This document shows positions 41,854-51,031 of a stretch of 64,000 nucleotides of DNA, in pieces. The DNA is from Pseudomonas sp. JAI120 (GTDB lineage Bacteria; Pseudomonadota; Gammaproteobacteria; Pseudomonadales; Pseudomonadaceae): contig NZ_JACHCZ010000001.1 in assembly GCF_014207255.1 (NCBI RefSeq), forward strand, positions 62,001 through 126,000, written 5' to 3'. A model generated the notes under the pieces. It was given only the letters and a program-made list of their open reading frames with translations. It made no database searches and was not told where the DNA came from. A program made the translations under genes and the position numbers. Position 1 is the stretch's first letter. Each line of letters begins with the position of its first letter.

Positions 41854-42066
41854 TCAGTTGCGCGGCTCTTCCTCTATGATGAATTCATCAGTGCCGGGTA
41901 AGTGGAAAATGTAGCTGGCCTTGTAACCCTCTCCCATGGCCCGCGCTCTGGCTTCTGCAGCGGCTTTAGTTGGGAACGCCCCCACCATGATGATTGGTTC
42001 GTCGCGTACTACACCCCATGTATAGATCCAGTCCTTTTTGCTTTGCGTGTATTCGTCGTTGCTCAC
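41854..42066 (-). CDS. Small hypothetical protein on the opposite strand
   Basis: A 70-residue alpha/beta protein (DWIYTWGVVRDEPIIMVG; AAAEARARAMGEGYKASYIF) ending with an acidic tail. First of three consecutive accessory genes between K and the lipoprotein gene. No family recognised. Confidence 0.6.
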   Translation of the reverse strand: MSNDEYTQSKKDWIYTWGVVRDEPIIMVGAFPTKAAAEARARAMGEGYKASYIFHLPGTDEFIIEEEPRN

Positions 42067-42149
42067 ATTGACCTCCAGGTCATAAATGCGCCGATATTGG
42101 CGCTATCCCAGTCCTTGGGCTTGCAGGCGAAGGACTGAGGAAATCCTTG

Positions 42150-42395
42150 TTAGCTGAGCTGTACAGGGGCCATAAGTTTGATGTCGATCCGATCTAGGTG
42201 ACCGTCCTCACCGCGAACAACCTCAAGCGGCATGCCAGGAACAAGCTGCTGGGTAACTACCCAGCCACCACGGAAGAAGTATTTAACTTCAATCGGTACT
42301 GCCAGACCTTTGAAATTAAGGGTCAGCTTTTTGCCGACCTGTGTCCGCTCAAGTGCGTCTTGAATTTCTTGTGAAACCTCTGCGTTTCGAGTCAT
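42150..42395 (-). CDS. Small hypothetical protein on the opposite strand
   Basis: ATG 42395 has GGAGG six bases upstream. An 81-residue protein with a helix (EVSQEIQDALERTQVGKK) and a beta part (KYFFRGGWVVTQQLVPG). Divergent from the protease gene at 42548; their promoters must lie in the 150 bases between. Confidence 0.6.
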   Translation of the reverse strand: MTRNAEVSQEIQDALERTQVGKKLTLNFKGLAVPIEVKYFFRGGWVVTQQLVPGMPLEVVRGEDGHLDRIDIKLMAPVQLS

Positions 42396-42547
42396 TAGCA
42401 ACCTCCGCCAGAAGGCACAAAGCTACTACGGCGGAACCCGATCCAGTTACTGGCATTCCATCCACGCTGGATGCCCGGACAGGTCTGGCGCATAGAGCTG
42501 TCATATGGCTATCATTCGCTCTACTGTTAGGGTCAGTGGAGGGCTTT

Positions 42548-43459
42548 ATGCCAGAGAAAGGAGTCAGAAATAGGTATTCGCAATCGCCATTTCAAATTTT
42601 AATGTATGACGACGCGGGTATGACTTCGACAGGGTCGGGTTTTTTTTATGAGTTTAAAGGAGAGACTTATTTAATAACTAATTGGCATAATCTCAGTGGT
42701 AAGCACTTTCTGACAAAAGAGCCACTTTCTAATAGGTTTCCTACATTAATCGACTTAAAGCTCGCCACCTACATTCCTCATGAAAGTGGTGATCGTTATG
42801 TATTTACTTCAGTGGCTCACAGGCTAAATCTTTATAACGAGTTTAAGCCCGTATGGTTCGAACATCCGTCACTGGGTGAGCGGTGTGACGTGGTTGCGAT
42901 AAAGTTTACTAAGCCGACCGATTGCAATGAACAATTCCATGTGCCGGTAAATAAAATCAGCAAGCTTAGAGTGCCGGTGATGCCAGGTAATACCGCATTT
43001 GTCATAGGCTTTCCGAGTTCGATAAGCACGGGGTTTGGCTTGCCGCTCTGGAAGTCGGGGTTCATCGCTTCTGAGCCCTATTATGGAATTACGAGTGGTG
43101 GAAGCATATCTCGGATAGGAGGGCTGGCTGACGGTGTTGAGCTTCCTGCTTTCTTTCTGGACACTCAAACTCGACAAGGCATGTCCGGAGCTCCCGTATT
43201 CTGTTCCTTTACAGGAACATGGGGGGTCAATGATCCGTACGAAGAAATCAACATTGAGGCCCCGGGATTTTGGAATAGAGTTGACGTTGCCTTTAACGAG
43301 ACAAGGATGGAGTTTATTGGGTGTTATAGCGGACGCATTGGTAAGGAGGAGGAAGGGGCTGCGCTCGGAATTTGCTGGGGTGTAGAAGTAATTGACGAAA
43401 TATGCTCTGCCCAAAAGCCTGGAAAGAATCCGCATTTCAACGAGCTCTCGGATTGCTAG
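42548..43459 (+). CDS. Stand-alone trypsin-like serine protease (moron)
   Basis: ATG 42548 has GGAGGG upstream; the longer open frame is GC-rich and unlike the rest. The 303-residue, AT-rich product has a full trypsin-fold catalytic triad: His47 (LITNWHNLSG), Asp114 (RCDVVAIKF) and Ser213 (RQGMSGAPVF). No signal peptide or membrane segment, so it should act in the cytoplasm. It has no role in lambda-type tail assembly and breaks the K-I order. Similar proteases occur in bacterial defence modules, so a lysogen-expressed anti-phage protease is a reasonable guess. Confidence 0.75.
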   Translation: MPEKGVRNRYSQSPFQILMYDDAGMTSTGSGFFYEFKGETYLITNWHNLSGKHFLTKEPLSNRFPTLIDLKLATYIPHESGDRYVFTSVAHRLNLYNEFKPVWFEHPSLGERCDVVAIKFTKPTDCNEQFHVPVNKISKLRVPVMPGNTAFVIGFPSSISTGFGLPLWKSGFIASEPYYGITSGGSISRIGGLADGVELPAFFLDTQTRQGMSGAPVFCSFTGTWGVNDPYEEINIEAPGFWNRVDVAFNETRMEFIGCYSGRIGKEEEGAALGICWGVEVIDEICSAQKPGKNPHFNELSDC

Positions 43460-43494
43460 GAGACTCTGGAACAAATTGAATATGCGAATGATCC

Positions 43495-43515
43495 AGCCCG
43501 CGCTGGGCTTTTTGC
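43495..43515 (+). terminator. Terminator behind the protease gene
   Basis: AGCCC (43495-43499) and GGGCT (43505-43509) then TTTTT, 36 bases after the stop. Confidence 0.65.
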
Positions 43516-43563
43516 ATTCACTCCCCCAGTGCTACAGTCCCGCCAAACCAAAGAGGGAACAAC

Positions 43564-43908
43564 ATGCGGATTTTGATAGCGGCGGTAGCGGTGGTGGTGC
43601 TGGCGGGGTGTACCACACCTGGCGACCTGAAGTCGGGAAAGGCTACCATCAGCGCGTCTTCGAGTAAGGAGCCGAAGCAATACGCACTTTGCGTCATGCC
43701 AAAATGGCAGGATGCTCGCTCGGGCGCCACGATGACTGAAACGGCAAATGGTTACAGGCTCATCGTCGCGACCGACTCGACGGCTGAGGAGCTTCTTGAG
43801 GTGAATCGGTCACCGAAAGGCAGTAACGTTGCACTTTATCAACGGTTGTCCTGGGCGCCTGGTTACGGCCGATCAGCCATTGAACAGGCAGTTCGCGACT
43901 GTCTTTAA
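43564..43908 (+). CDS. Small lipoprotein in the tail module
   Basis: A 114-residue lipoprotein: MRILIAAVAVVVLAGC with Cys16 as lipidation site, then a beta-rich domain (ALCVMPKWQDARSGAT; RLIVATDSTAEELLEV). Short lipoproteins at this place are frequent in Pseudomonas siphoviruses. They may protect the producing cell or act in exclusion; not shown by sequence. Confidence 0.75.
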   Translation: MRILIAAVAVVVLAGCTTPGDLKSGKATISASSSKEPKQYALCVMPKWQDARSGATMTETANGYRLIVATDSTAEELLEVNRSPKGSNVALYQRLSWAPGYGRSAIEQAVRDCL

Positions 43909-43923
43909 CGAACAACCGCATCG

Positions 43924-43946
43924 AGCCGCCTCCGGGCGGTTTTTTA
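43924..43946 (+). terminator. Terminator before the I-like gene
   Basis: CCGCC (43926-43930) and GGCGG (43935-43939) with TTTTTT. The GGAG of the I-like gene follows nine bases later. Confidence 0.75.
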
Positions 43947-43962
43947 TTGCCCGGAGAAAACC

Positions 43963-44550
43963 ATGGCAGCGCTCGCAATCGAATACCAACCACTCACCAC
44001 CATTCTTCTTTTCGGTCAGTTACGCCAGTTCGGCCGATCCTTCAGGCTGTCTGTGAGAACCACAGCAGAGGCAATCAAGGCTCTTTGCGTGCAAGTTCCT
44101 GGCTTCGAGCGCTTCTTGTCAAATGCCAAGTCCCGAGGGATAGAGTTCGCGGTATTCAGGGGGAAAAAGAATATTGGAGAGGGTGAGCTCTCTTTTGGCG
44201 GAGAAGGAGACATCCGCATTGCCCCAGTGATTACTGGTAGCAAACGAGCGGGGATTCTCCAGACGATTGTTGGTGTAGTCCTGCTCGCTATTTCGTACGT
44301 ATTCCCGGTCACCGCGCCGTATCTGGCGCCGGCAGGCATCGGCCTCGTCGCAGGCGGTGTTATCCAGATGCTCAGCCCCCAAGCCGGCGGACTGAAGACC
44401 AGCGCGGCGCCTGAGAACACTCCCGGCTATGCCTTTGGCAGCGCCAAGAACACCACGGCCTCCGGCAATCCTGTCTCGCTGTGTGCCGGCCGCCGGCGAT
44501 GGGGTGGTGCAATCATCAGTGCCGCCATTTACGCCGAAGACCAGATGTAG
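43963..44550 (+). CDS. Tail assembly protein I-like
   Basis: A 195-residue protein. The N-terminal part is a ubiquitin-like/tail assembly domain (FGQLRQFGRSFRLSVRTTAE), with two hydrophobic helices in the middle (about 100-135) as in lambda I. It directly precedes J. Confidence 0.88.
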   Translation: MAALAIEYQPLTTILLFGQLRQFGRSFRLSVRTTAEAIKALCVQVPGFERFLSNAKSRGIEFAVFRGKKNIGEGELSFGGEGDIRIAPVITGSKRAGILQTIVGVVLLAISYVFPVTAPYLAPAGIGLVAGGVIQMLSPQAGGLKTSAAPENTPGYAFGSAKNTTASGNPVSLCAGRRRWGGAIISAAIYAEDQM

Positions 44551-44571
44551 CCAACAGCCGAAAAACTGAAG

Positions 44572-44594
44572 CCGCCCAAGAGGCGGTTTTTTTA
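44572..44594 (+). terminator. Terminator before the J-like gene
   Basis: CCGCC (44572-44576) and GGCGG (44582-44586) with TTTTTTT, then GGAG at 44600 for the J-like start. Confidence 0.75.
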
Positions 44595-44609
44595 TGCCTG
44601 GAGAAAAGC

Positions 44610-47600
44610 ATGGGCGCAGCACGCAAGATCGATGTTTATGGCGCCAAGGGCGGTTCCGAGAAGCCTAAAACCCCAACCGAGGCACCAGACAGCCTGCGCT
44701 CCGTCGCAATTGCGAAAATGCTTATTGCTGTGGGTGAGGGCGAGTTTGATGGTGCTCCTACCGCCAAGGACATCTTTCTCGACAACACACCTCTGCAAGA
44801 CCCGCAGGGGAACATGAACTTCCCGAACGTGAAGTGGGAGTGGCGCAGCGGGGCTGTGGACCAGTCCTATATCCAGGGCATCCCATCGGTCGAGAACGAA
44901 ACAACCATCAGCACCGAGCTGCGCAGCGGAACGCCATGGGTTCGCGCGATCACCAATACACAGCTCTCGGCTGTCCGGGTGCGGTTTGCGTGGCCTGCGC
45001 TCCAGTCGGTCGACTCCGGCGGCAACATAAACGGTTACACGATCGGGTATAAGGTCGAGCTGGCAACGGATGGGGGCACGTATCAGGAGGTTTTGAACGA
45101 GGCTGTGTCCGGCAAGACCACCAGCCTGTACGAGCGGACCCGCCGCATCAATCTGCCGCGCGCGACCACCGGGTGGCTGCTGCGCATCACTCGACTGACG
45201 GCCAACCAGAACAACAACAAAATTTCGGACACCATGCAGATTGCGGGCTTCACCGAGGTGATCGACGCCAAGATCCGGTACCCGAACACCGCGCTGCTTT
45301 ACATCGAGTTTTCTGCTGAGCAATTCCGCAGCATCCCCGCCGTGACGATCGAGTGTGATGGTCGGAAATGGCAGGTGCCAAGCAACTACGACACCAGGTC
45401 GCGCACCTACACGGGTGTCTGGGACGGAACCTTTAAGGAAGCCTGGACCGACAACCCTGTTTGGCACACTTACGGCATCACCACGAACGACCGCTTCGGC
45501 CTGGGCCGCCGCATCAAGCCGTGGATGGTGGACAAGTGGGAGCTGTACCGCATCTCGCAGTATTGCGACCAACTGGTGCCGAACGGGAAGGGTGGCCAGG
45601 AGCCGCGGTTCATCTGCAACCTGAATCTGCAGAGCAAGGCTGATGCCTGGTCTCTGCTGCGTGACATCTCCACCATCTACAGGGGTATGACTTACTGGGC
45701 CCAGGGACAGGTGTTCACCCTCGCGGATATGCCGCGCGCTACCGACTTCGACTTCGCCTACACCCGGGCGAACGTCATCGATGGAAAGTTCACTTACTCC
45801 AGTGCGTCGGAGCGCACGCGCTACACGCGGGCGTTGATCAGCTACGACAACCCGCTGAACAACTACGACACCGATGTCACAGCTGTGACCGATGCCAAGC
45901 TGCAGCGGCGCTATGGCGACAACCCGCTGGAGATCAGCGCAATCGGCTGCACCCGCGAATCCGAGGCCCAGCGCCGCGGTAAGTGGGCACTGCTCACCAA
46001 CTCCAAGGACCGCGCCGTCACTTTCAAGGTCGGCCTCGATGGGCGCATTCCGCTCCCGGGCTACGTGATCCCGATCGCGGACGAATTGCTGGCGGGTCGG
46101 CCGGTGGGCGGGCGCATCTCGGCTGTGAACGGCAAGGTCATCACCCTGGACCGAGATACCCAGGCCAAGCCCGGCGACCGGCTGATCCTCAACCTGCCAG
46201 ACGGCAAGTGTGAGGGCCGCACCGTGCAGCTGGTCAGTGGCCGGCAGATCACCGTGACCGTGGCTTATTCCGTGCCGCCGGAGCGTGAACTGGTGTGGGC
46301 GCTGGATGCTGACGACCTGGCCATCCCGCTGTATCGCGTGGTCAGCGTGGCGCGGCCGGAGCCTGGCGTGTTTGAAATCTCGGCTGTGCAGTACGACCCG
46401 AGCAAGTTCGATCACATCGACACAGGCGCTCGGCTGGAAGAGCGGCCGATCAGTGTTGTGCCTATCACCGTCGTTCCGGCGCCGGCAAGCGTCACGCTCA
46501 CATCGAGCTACGCCGTGAACCAAGGCATCGCCATCAGCACCATGAACATCTCGTGGCCGGCCGTGGCTGGTGCTGTCGCCTATGACGTGGAGTGGCGCAA
46601 GGACAGCGGCAACTGGATCAAGGTGCAGCGCACAGGCTCGACGAGCGTGGACGTCACCGGCATTTACTCGGGCGCCTACCTGGCCCGTGTACGATCGGTG
46701 AGCGCGTTCGAGATCTCGTCGATCTGGAAAAGCTCGAACCTGACCAATCTGGAAGGGAAGGTCGGCCTACCGCCGGCGGTTTCGTCCCTGACCACCACCA
46801 GCGAACTGTTCGGTATCGGTATCAAGTGGGGCTTCCCTGCTGGCGCCGAGGACACCCAGCGCACCGAGCTGTGGTATGGCCCTGCAAACAACCTGACGGC
46901 GGCGACCAAACTGGCGGACCTGGCATATCCGCAACACGATTACCGTATGCAGTCGCTTCTGGCTGGCGCCACGCTGTTCTTCTGGGCTCGCCTGGTGGAC
47001 CGTACCGGCAACGTCGGGCCGTTCTATCCGGTGGTCAACGGCGTGATGGGCCAGGCCAGTTCGGATGCAAGTCCGGTGCTGGAATTGCTGACTGGGAAAG
47101 TGACCAAGACCCAATTAGGTCAGGACCTGATCAGCGAACTGGATGGTTTGCAGGATCAGATCGACAGTCTTGATGGTCTGGGCGGTTATGTCTCTACGCA
47201 GATCTACCTGAAAGGGCAGATGGTGGTGGAGGCGGACCGCATCTACCAGGCCAAACAGAACGTCCCGGTGAATAACCCGCCGCCCAACGCTACTTATTGG
47301 TTGGACGTAGGGCAGTCGGTGGAGACGGCCAACGGACTGGCGCAGCAGGTCACCACCAACACGACCAACATCACCAAGCTCGATGGAGTAGTTACCGCCC
47401 AGGCCAGCACCACCAACTCTCTGCGGGCGTCGGCGCGTGACGACAGTGGCAGCGGCGCGAAGGCTGATGCGCTCAAGGGCTGGGCCAGCACCGCCGCCAT
47501 CGTTCAGGAGAGCAAGGTTAGGGCAACTGCCATTGAGGCAGAGGCGACCAAGACCACGCAGTTGCAGGCGACAGTCGGCCAGAACACCGCTGCGATTCAG

Positions 47601-48068
47601 GAGACCTCTTCGGCGCTGGCCAACACCAATGGCCAATTGTCGACGCTCTGGTCGGTGAAGATGGAAACCACGGCCGGCGGCCAGAAGTACGCCGCGGCGT
47701 TTGGCCTGGGCCTGCAGGTCGATCCTTCCGGAGTGTCGTCTCAGTTCGTGGTCAGGGCTGACACATTCATGTTGTTGAACCTGACGAACGGCGCGCCGGT
47801 ATCTCCGTTCTCAGTATCTGGCGGGCAGACGTTCATAAACTCCGCATTTATCCAGGACGGAACCATTACCAACGCTAAGATTGGTGATTACATCCAGTCA
47901 AACAACTATGTTTCCGGGGTTTCTGGTTGGAAGTTGTTCTTCGATGGAACATTCGAGATCAATAGTTCGCTGGGGCCTGGCCAGGCAAGGCAAGTTATCA
48001 ACAGTAACGGCGGTAGCGTTTTCGACGAAAACAACCAGATTCGTTACCAGTGGGGGAAGCTTCCATAA
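44610..48068 (+). CDS. Tail tip / host specificity protein J-like
   Basis: ATG 44610 (GGAG upstream) gives 1152 residues, the lambda J size. N-terminal 500 residues match J (FTEVIDAKIRYPNTALLYIE; VWDGTFKEAWTDNPVW; DNPLNNYDTDVTAVTD), followed by fibronectin-III-like domains (about 630-820) and a C-terminal coiled-coil/DUF1983 region (QTFINSAFIQDGTITNAKIG). It binds the host receptor and forms the tail hub. The final segment should define host range. Confidence 0.93.
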   Translation: MGAARKIDVYGAKGGSEKPKTPTEAPDSLRSVAIAKMLIAVGEGEFDGAPTAKDIFLDNTPLQDPQGNMNFPNVKWEWRSGAVDQSYIQGIPSVENETTISTELRSGTPWVRAITNTQLSAVRVRFAWPALQSVDSGGNINGYTIGYKVELATDGGTYQEVLNEAVSGKTTSLYERTRRINLPRATTGWLLRITRLTANQNNNKISDTMQIAGFTEVIDAKIRYPNTALLYIEFSAEQFRSIPAVTIECDGRKWQVPSNYDTRSRTYTGVWDGTFKEAWTDNPVWHTYGITTNDRFGLGRRIKPWMVDKWELYRISQYCDQLVPNGKGGQEPRFICNLNLQSKADAWSLLRDISTIYRGMTYWAQGQVFTLADMPRATDFDFAYTRANVIDGKFTYSSASERTRYTRALISYDNPLNNYDTDVTAVTDAKLQRRYGDNPLEISAIGCTRESEAQRRGKWALLTNSKDRAVTFKVGLDGRIPLPGYVIPIADELLAGRPVGGRISAVNGKVITLDRDTQAKPGDRLILNLPDGKCEGRTVQLVSGRQITVTVAYSVPPERELVWALDADDLAIPLYRVVSVARPEPGVFEISAVQYDPSKFDHIDTGARLEERPISVVPITVVPAPASVTLTSSYAVNQGIAISTMNISWPAVAGAVAYDVEWRKDSGNWIKVQRTGSTSVDVTGIYSGAYLARVRSVSAFEISSIWKSSNLTNLEGKVGLPPAVSSLTTTSELFGIGIKWGFPAGAEDTQRTELWYGPANNLTAATKLADLAYPQHDYRMQSLLAGATLFFWARLVDRTGNVGPFYPVVNGVMGQASSDASPVLELLTGKVTKTQLGQDLISELDGLQDQIDSLDGLGGYVSTQIYLKGQMVVEADRIYQAKQNVPVNNPPPNATYWLDVGQSVETANGLAQQVTTNTTNITKLDGVVTAQASTTNSLRASARDDSGSGAKADALKGWASTAAIVQESKVRATAIEAEATKTTQLQATVGQNTAAIQETSSALANTNGQLSTLWSVKMETTAGGQKYAAAFGLGLQVDPSGVSSQFVVRADTFMLLNLTNGAPVSPFSVSGGQTFINSAFIQDGTITNAKIGDYIQSNNYVSGVSGWKLFFDGTFEINSSLGPGQARQVINSNGGSVFDENNQIRYQWGKLP

Positions 48069-48403
48069 TGCCTTACGGAGCAAGAGTGTGGGGGCCGACC
48101 GGCCTCCTTGAATTAGATGAGAACTCATTCACTGTCGGCGTTACCTACTCGGAGATAGTTCAGTCAAGCGGGCAAACCGTTAGAACTAGATTTATATCTA
48201 TTGCTGGTGTTGATCCATCAACGCATTCAGCAGTCTGCGTCCCCGTCGGACGGTATGACACGACGGCACAAAATCGCTCGGCTATTCAATACATACCTAT
48301 AGTTAACGCGGGTGGAGTAACTGTCTACTACGGAAATCCCGACACCAACACTGGGCCACTCGGAACTAGCCCTCAGAGGCTGCTGGTAATGAGGTACAGA
48401 TAA
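48068..48403 (+). CDS. Tail fibre-region protein, unknown
   Basis: The ATG overlaps the J stop by one base. A 111-residue, beta-rich protein (MPYGARVWGPTGLLELDEN) of lower GC than J. It and the next gene look like receptor-facing add-ons exchanged between phages. Confidence 0.7.
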   Translation: MPYGARVWGPTGLLELDENSFTVGVTYSEIVQSSGQTVRTRFISIAGVDPSTHSAVCVPVGRYDTTAQNRSAIQYIPIVNAGGVTVYYGNPDTNTGPLGTSPQRLLVMRYR

Positions 48404-49060
48404 ATGGGTTACGGGATAAAGTTCACAAATAACTCAAATACAGTAACGCTGGACTCAGAGTTTTCTCGTCTTGTCGTATTGGAGAAAGGGAGTTGGAATG
48501 GTACCGGATCCGGGGTATCTGTTCAGTTTGCAAAGCCGGTTACCACGGCTGAGCCACCGCTTATATTTGTTAGGCCTGGACTGTCGACTACCCTTTGCTT
48601 CTGCACAGTGCAAGGGTCATCCGGCTACTGGACGGGATTCTCGTTCAGGGGCATCGTCGGGCAAGCAACCTATGGAAACTGGTTCATCGGTGCTTTCAAG
48701 GCTGAGCCAACTGCAACGTATGGTTTCAGGTTGTGGGATGCAGCAGGAAAGCTACTTTTCGACAGCGGAACGCCATGCGCTCAATTCACTCGAAGCATAA
48801 GTAGATGGAGCTACCTCGGCTCCTCTAGCGATCCGCAAGGGCAAACTGTCCTTAGATGGACGGCCCAGTCGCCTCTTTCTGGTGGCGATTATATGCTTTT
48901 AAATAATGTGGCTATGGATATAGCAGGCGGCACGTCAAGGCAAGGTAACTTATATGCGATATGGGAATACCAAAACGATCGACTTGTAATGCGAGCAGTT
49001 GGCGTTGATTTAAGGATTGCATTTTTTGTGACTATTGTTTTTGCTAAGCCAGTATCTTAG
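48404..49060 (+). CDS. Tail fibre-region protein, unknown
   Basis: A 218-residue, beta-rich protein starting directly after the previous stop. Aromatic and Gly-rich (GYWTGFSFRGIVGQATYGNW), AT-rich, helical end absent. Probably part of the tail tip or a fibre; no named domain recognised. Confidence 0.65.
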   Translation: MGYGIKFTNNSNTVTLDSEFSRLVVLEKGSWNGTGSGVSVQFAKPVTTAEPPLIFVRPGLSTTLCFCTVQGSSGYWTGFSFRGIVGQATYGNWFIGAFKAEPTATYGFRLWDAAGKLLFDSGTPCAQFTRSISRWSYLGSSSDPQGQTVLRWTAQSPLSGGDYMLLNNVAMDIAGGTSRQGNLYAIWEYQNDRLVMRAVGVDLRIAFFVTIVFAKPVS

Positions 49061-49121
49061 TTGGTTAATACTGGCTTTTTGCTGTGAGCTTGCATTGTTC
49101 TATTACTATTCGGAGAATTAT

Positions 49122-49877
49122 ATGGTTTGGCAAAGAGCCGGAACAGTGTCTGTTCAAAACGGCAGCACGACAGTTACAGGGGCGGGCGTGGATTTCGCTG
49201 CGTCCTCCAGGGTAGGGGATTCGTTCATCGGCCCTGATGGCGCAAGCTATGAGGTGGTCAACGTAGCAAGCGATACGGTGATCTCGATCCTGCCTGCCTA
49301 CAAAGGCGCAACAGTCAGCGGTGCGGCCTATGCCATTATGCCTGTGCAGGGCTACGACAAAATGCTGTCTGATGCCTTCAATTCTCTAAATAATCAGTTT
49401 GGGCCGAAGCTTGCAGCTCTCGGCACAACTGGTAACTACGAGACGCTGCCTGTTGCCAAAGGTGGTACAGGAGGAAATACGCAAGCTTCGGCTAGGGCGG
49501 CTTTGGGAGTTGATGTTACTTTAGCTTCCGCGATTCTTGATCCGGCTAGCGGCGGGTTAATGTCATCTTCCGTAGTCAGCGGATTTACAATAGTTAAATT
49601 TGCTAACGGTATAATGTGCATGATGGTCGCTTTGCCCGATACCGCACAGATAGCAGCCAATGGAAGCTTAAATAGCTCGGTCACAATTCCAAGCGGGTTT
49701 ATTTCAGCAGCTGCTATATATCCGCAAGTTATTGCAACGGGCGCTACGACAGTAGACCACTACGGAGTGGGTAACTACTATGTTGCTAACTCAACCTCTT
49801 TTAACTTCGGTATAAAAAATGGGGCAACGGCCCAAGCCTTTCAGGTTAGGGCGATAGTCTGGGGGCGCTGGAAATGA
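49122..49877 (+). CDS. Tail fibre protein
   Basis: ATG 49122 has CGGAGA upstream. A 251-residue protein: an N-terminal GWQ/TGAGVDFAASSRVGDSF-type attachment segment, the fibre motif LPVAKGGTGGNTQASARAALG (around 130-150) and a beta C-terminal knob. The KGGTG motif is widespread in tail fibres of Pseudomonas and Burkholderia phages. Confidence 0.8.
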   Translation: MVWQRAGTVSVQNGSTTVTGAGVDFAASSRVGDSFIGPDGASYEVVNVASDTVISILPAYKGATVSGAAYAIMPVQGYDKMLSDAFNSLNNQFGPKLAALGTTGNYETLPVAKGGTGGNTQASARAALGVDVTLASAILDPASGGLMSSSVVSGFTIVKFANGIMCMMVALPDTAQIAANGSLNSSVTIPSGFISAAAIYPQVIATGATTVDHYGVGNYYVANSTSFNFGIKNGATAQAFQVRAIVWGRWK

Positions 49878-50236
49878 AAATTAAACTTTGGGCGGATTTG
49901 GTTGATTGGCCGCTGGTAGCTACGGTTTCTGGCGATGTGATTACAATTAACGGAGAGTCCATCGACCTGTCTGGCATTCACGATGGCTACCGGCTGCCCG
50001 GTAGCGCAGTCGGAAACAAGTTCTTTGTTGAAACCGAGTATGTAGAGCGGATCGGTAAGACATTGCACTTTACCTTGCGCCTACCGGTCCACTGGGATAG
50101 CCCGGAAGAGTACCGCAGCCCGTCCGAGCCTATTATTATTGATGTCCATAGCGGGCCTGTGAAGTTCCCCGTTACTACACCCTTGGCATCACCGCCCGCT
50201 CTATTGCCCGAAGTACAGGAGAACCAAAATGGTTGA
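49874..50236 (+). CDS. Tail fibre accessory protein
   Basis: A 120-residue protein, start overlapping the fibre stop by four bases. Beta-rich (MKIKLWADLVDWPLVATV) with a Pro-rich end. Likely a fibre component or assembly helper by position. Confidence 0.65.
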   Translation: MKIKLWADLVDWPLVATVSGDVITINGESIDLSGIHDGYRLPGSAVGNKFFVETEYVERIGKTLHFTLRLPVHWDSPEEYRSPSEPIIIDVHSGPVKFPVTTPLASPPALLPEVQENQNG

Positions 50237-50438
50237 CCTGAGCAAGCTTGAACTGATCAAAACTGAGCAGGATATGGCTGACTTGAACAGCTTGGGCCAG
50301 GCGCGCGCCTACTTGAAGGAAACCAACTGGCACGCCTTCGCACTGATCGAGGAAGGTACACCCATACCGGAAGACATCAAGTCCGCACGCAGTGAAGCCA
50401 GGGCTACCATCTCAAGGCTTTCTCGGCCCAAAACCTAA
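50229..50438 (+). CDS. Small tail fibre assembly-type protein
   Basis: A 69-residue, helical protein (LSKLELIKTEQDMADLNSL) starting inside the end of the previous gene. Size and place fit small chaperone-like fibre assembly proteins. Confidence 0.6.
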   Translation: MVDLSKLELIKTEQDMADLNSLGQARAYLKETNWHAFALIEEGTPIPEDIKSARSEARATISRLSRPKT

Positions 50439-50457
50439 CGTCCCTCAGAGCACAGTA

Positions 50458-50483
50458 ACCCGCAAATGAGCGGGTATTTTTTT
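50458..50483 (+). terminator. Terminator before the endolysin gene
   Basis: ACCCG (50458-50462) and CGGGT (50471-50475), then ATTTTTTT; the GGAG for the endolysin follows five bases later. Confidence 0.75.
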
Positions 50484-50497
50484 GCCTGGAGAAAAGC

Positions 50498-51031
50498 ATG
50501 CCGATCACTGAGCCCCAGTTACTGCAGATACTCCCGAACGCCGGCCGCCAAGCCGGCGTTTTTGTTCCTGCCCTCAACACAGCCATGAACCGTTACGGCA
50601 TTGTCGGTTCACTCCGGGCTGCCGCTTTCATAGCCCAGATTGGGCACGAGTCGGGACAGCTGCGCTACGTTCGCGAGATCTGGGGCCCCACCGAACAACA
50701 GGCCGGTTACGAGGGCCGTGCCGACCTGGGCAACACTGTGCCGGGCGATGGCTCCAAGTACAGAGGCCGGGGCCTTATCCAGATCACTGGACGGGCGAAC
50801 TATGCCGCGTGCGGGGAGGCGCTGGGCCTGGACCTCATCAGCAAGCCTGAACTGTTGGAGCTGCCACAGAACGCGGCGATATCGGCGGCCTGGTTCTGGT
50901 CTACCAAGGGCCTGAACGCGCTGGCTGACCAGGGCGAGTACGTGAAGATCACCAGGCGTATCAACGGTGGGATCAATGGACTGGCAGACCGCCAAGCGCT
51001 GTACGACAAGGCGCTGGAGGTGCTGGCGTGA
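50498..51031 (+). CDS. GH19 endolysin
   Basis: A 177-residue glycoside hydrolase family 19 protein. The catalytic Glu lies in AQIGHESGQLRY (about 50), and the segment KYRGRGLIQITGRANY is the family signature. No signal sequence, so it needs the holins at 22.3 kb. It cuts peptidoglycan glycan strands. Confidence 0.93.
   Translation: MPITEPQLLQILPNAGRQAGVFVPALNTAMNRYGIVGSLRAAAFIAQIGHESGQLRYVREIWGPTEQQAGYEGRADLGNTVPGDGSKYRGRGLIQITGRANYAACGEALGLDLISKPELLELPQNAAISAAWFWSTKGLNALADQGEYVKITRRINGGINGLADRQALYDKALEVLA

Noticed and set aside
44592..46523. 643-codon minus-strand open frame opposite the J-like gene
   Set aside because: It is the antisense shadow of a high-GC gene with clear J similarity; no ribosome site or recognisable domain.
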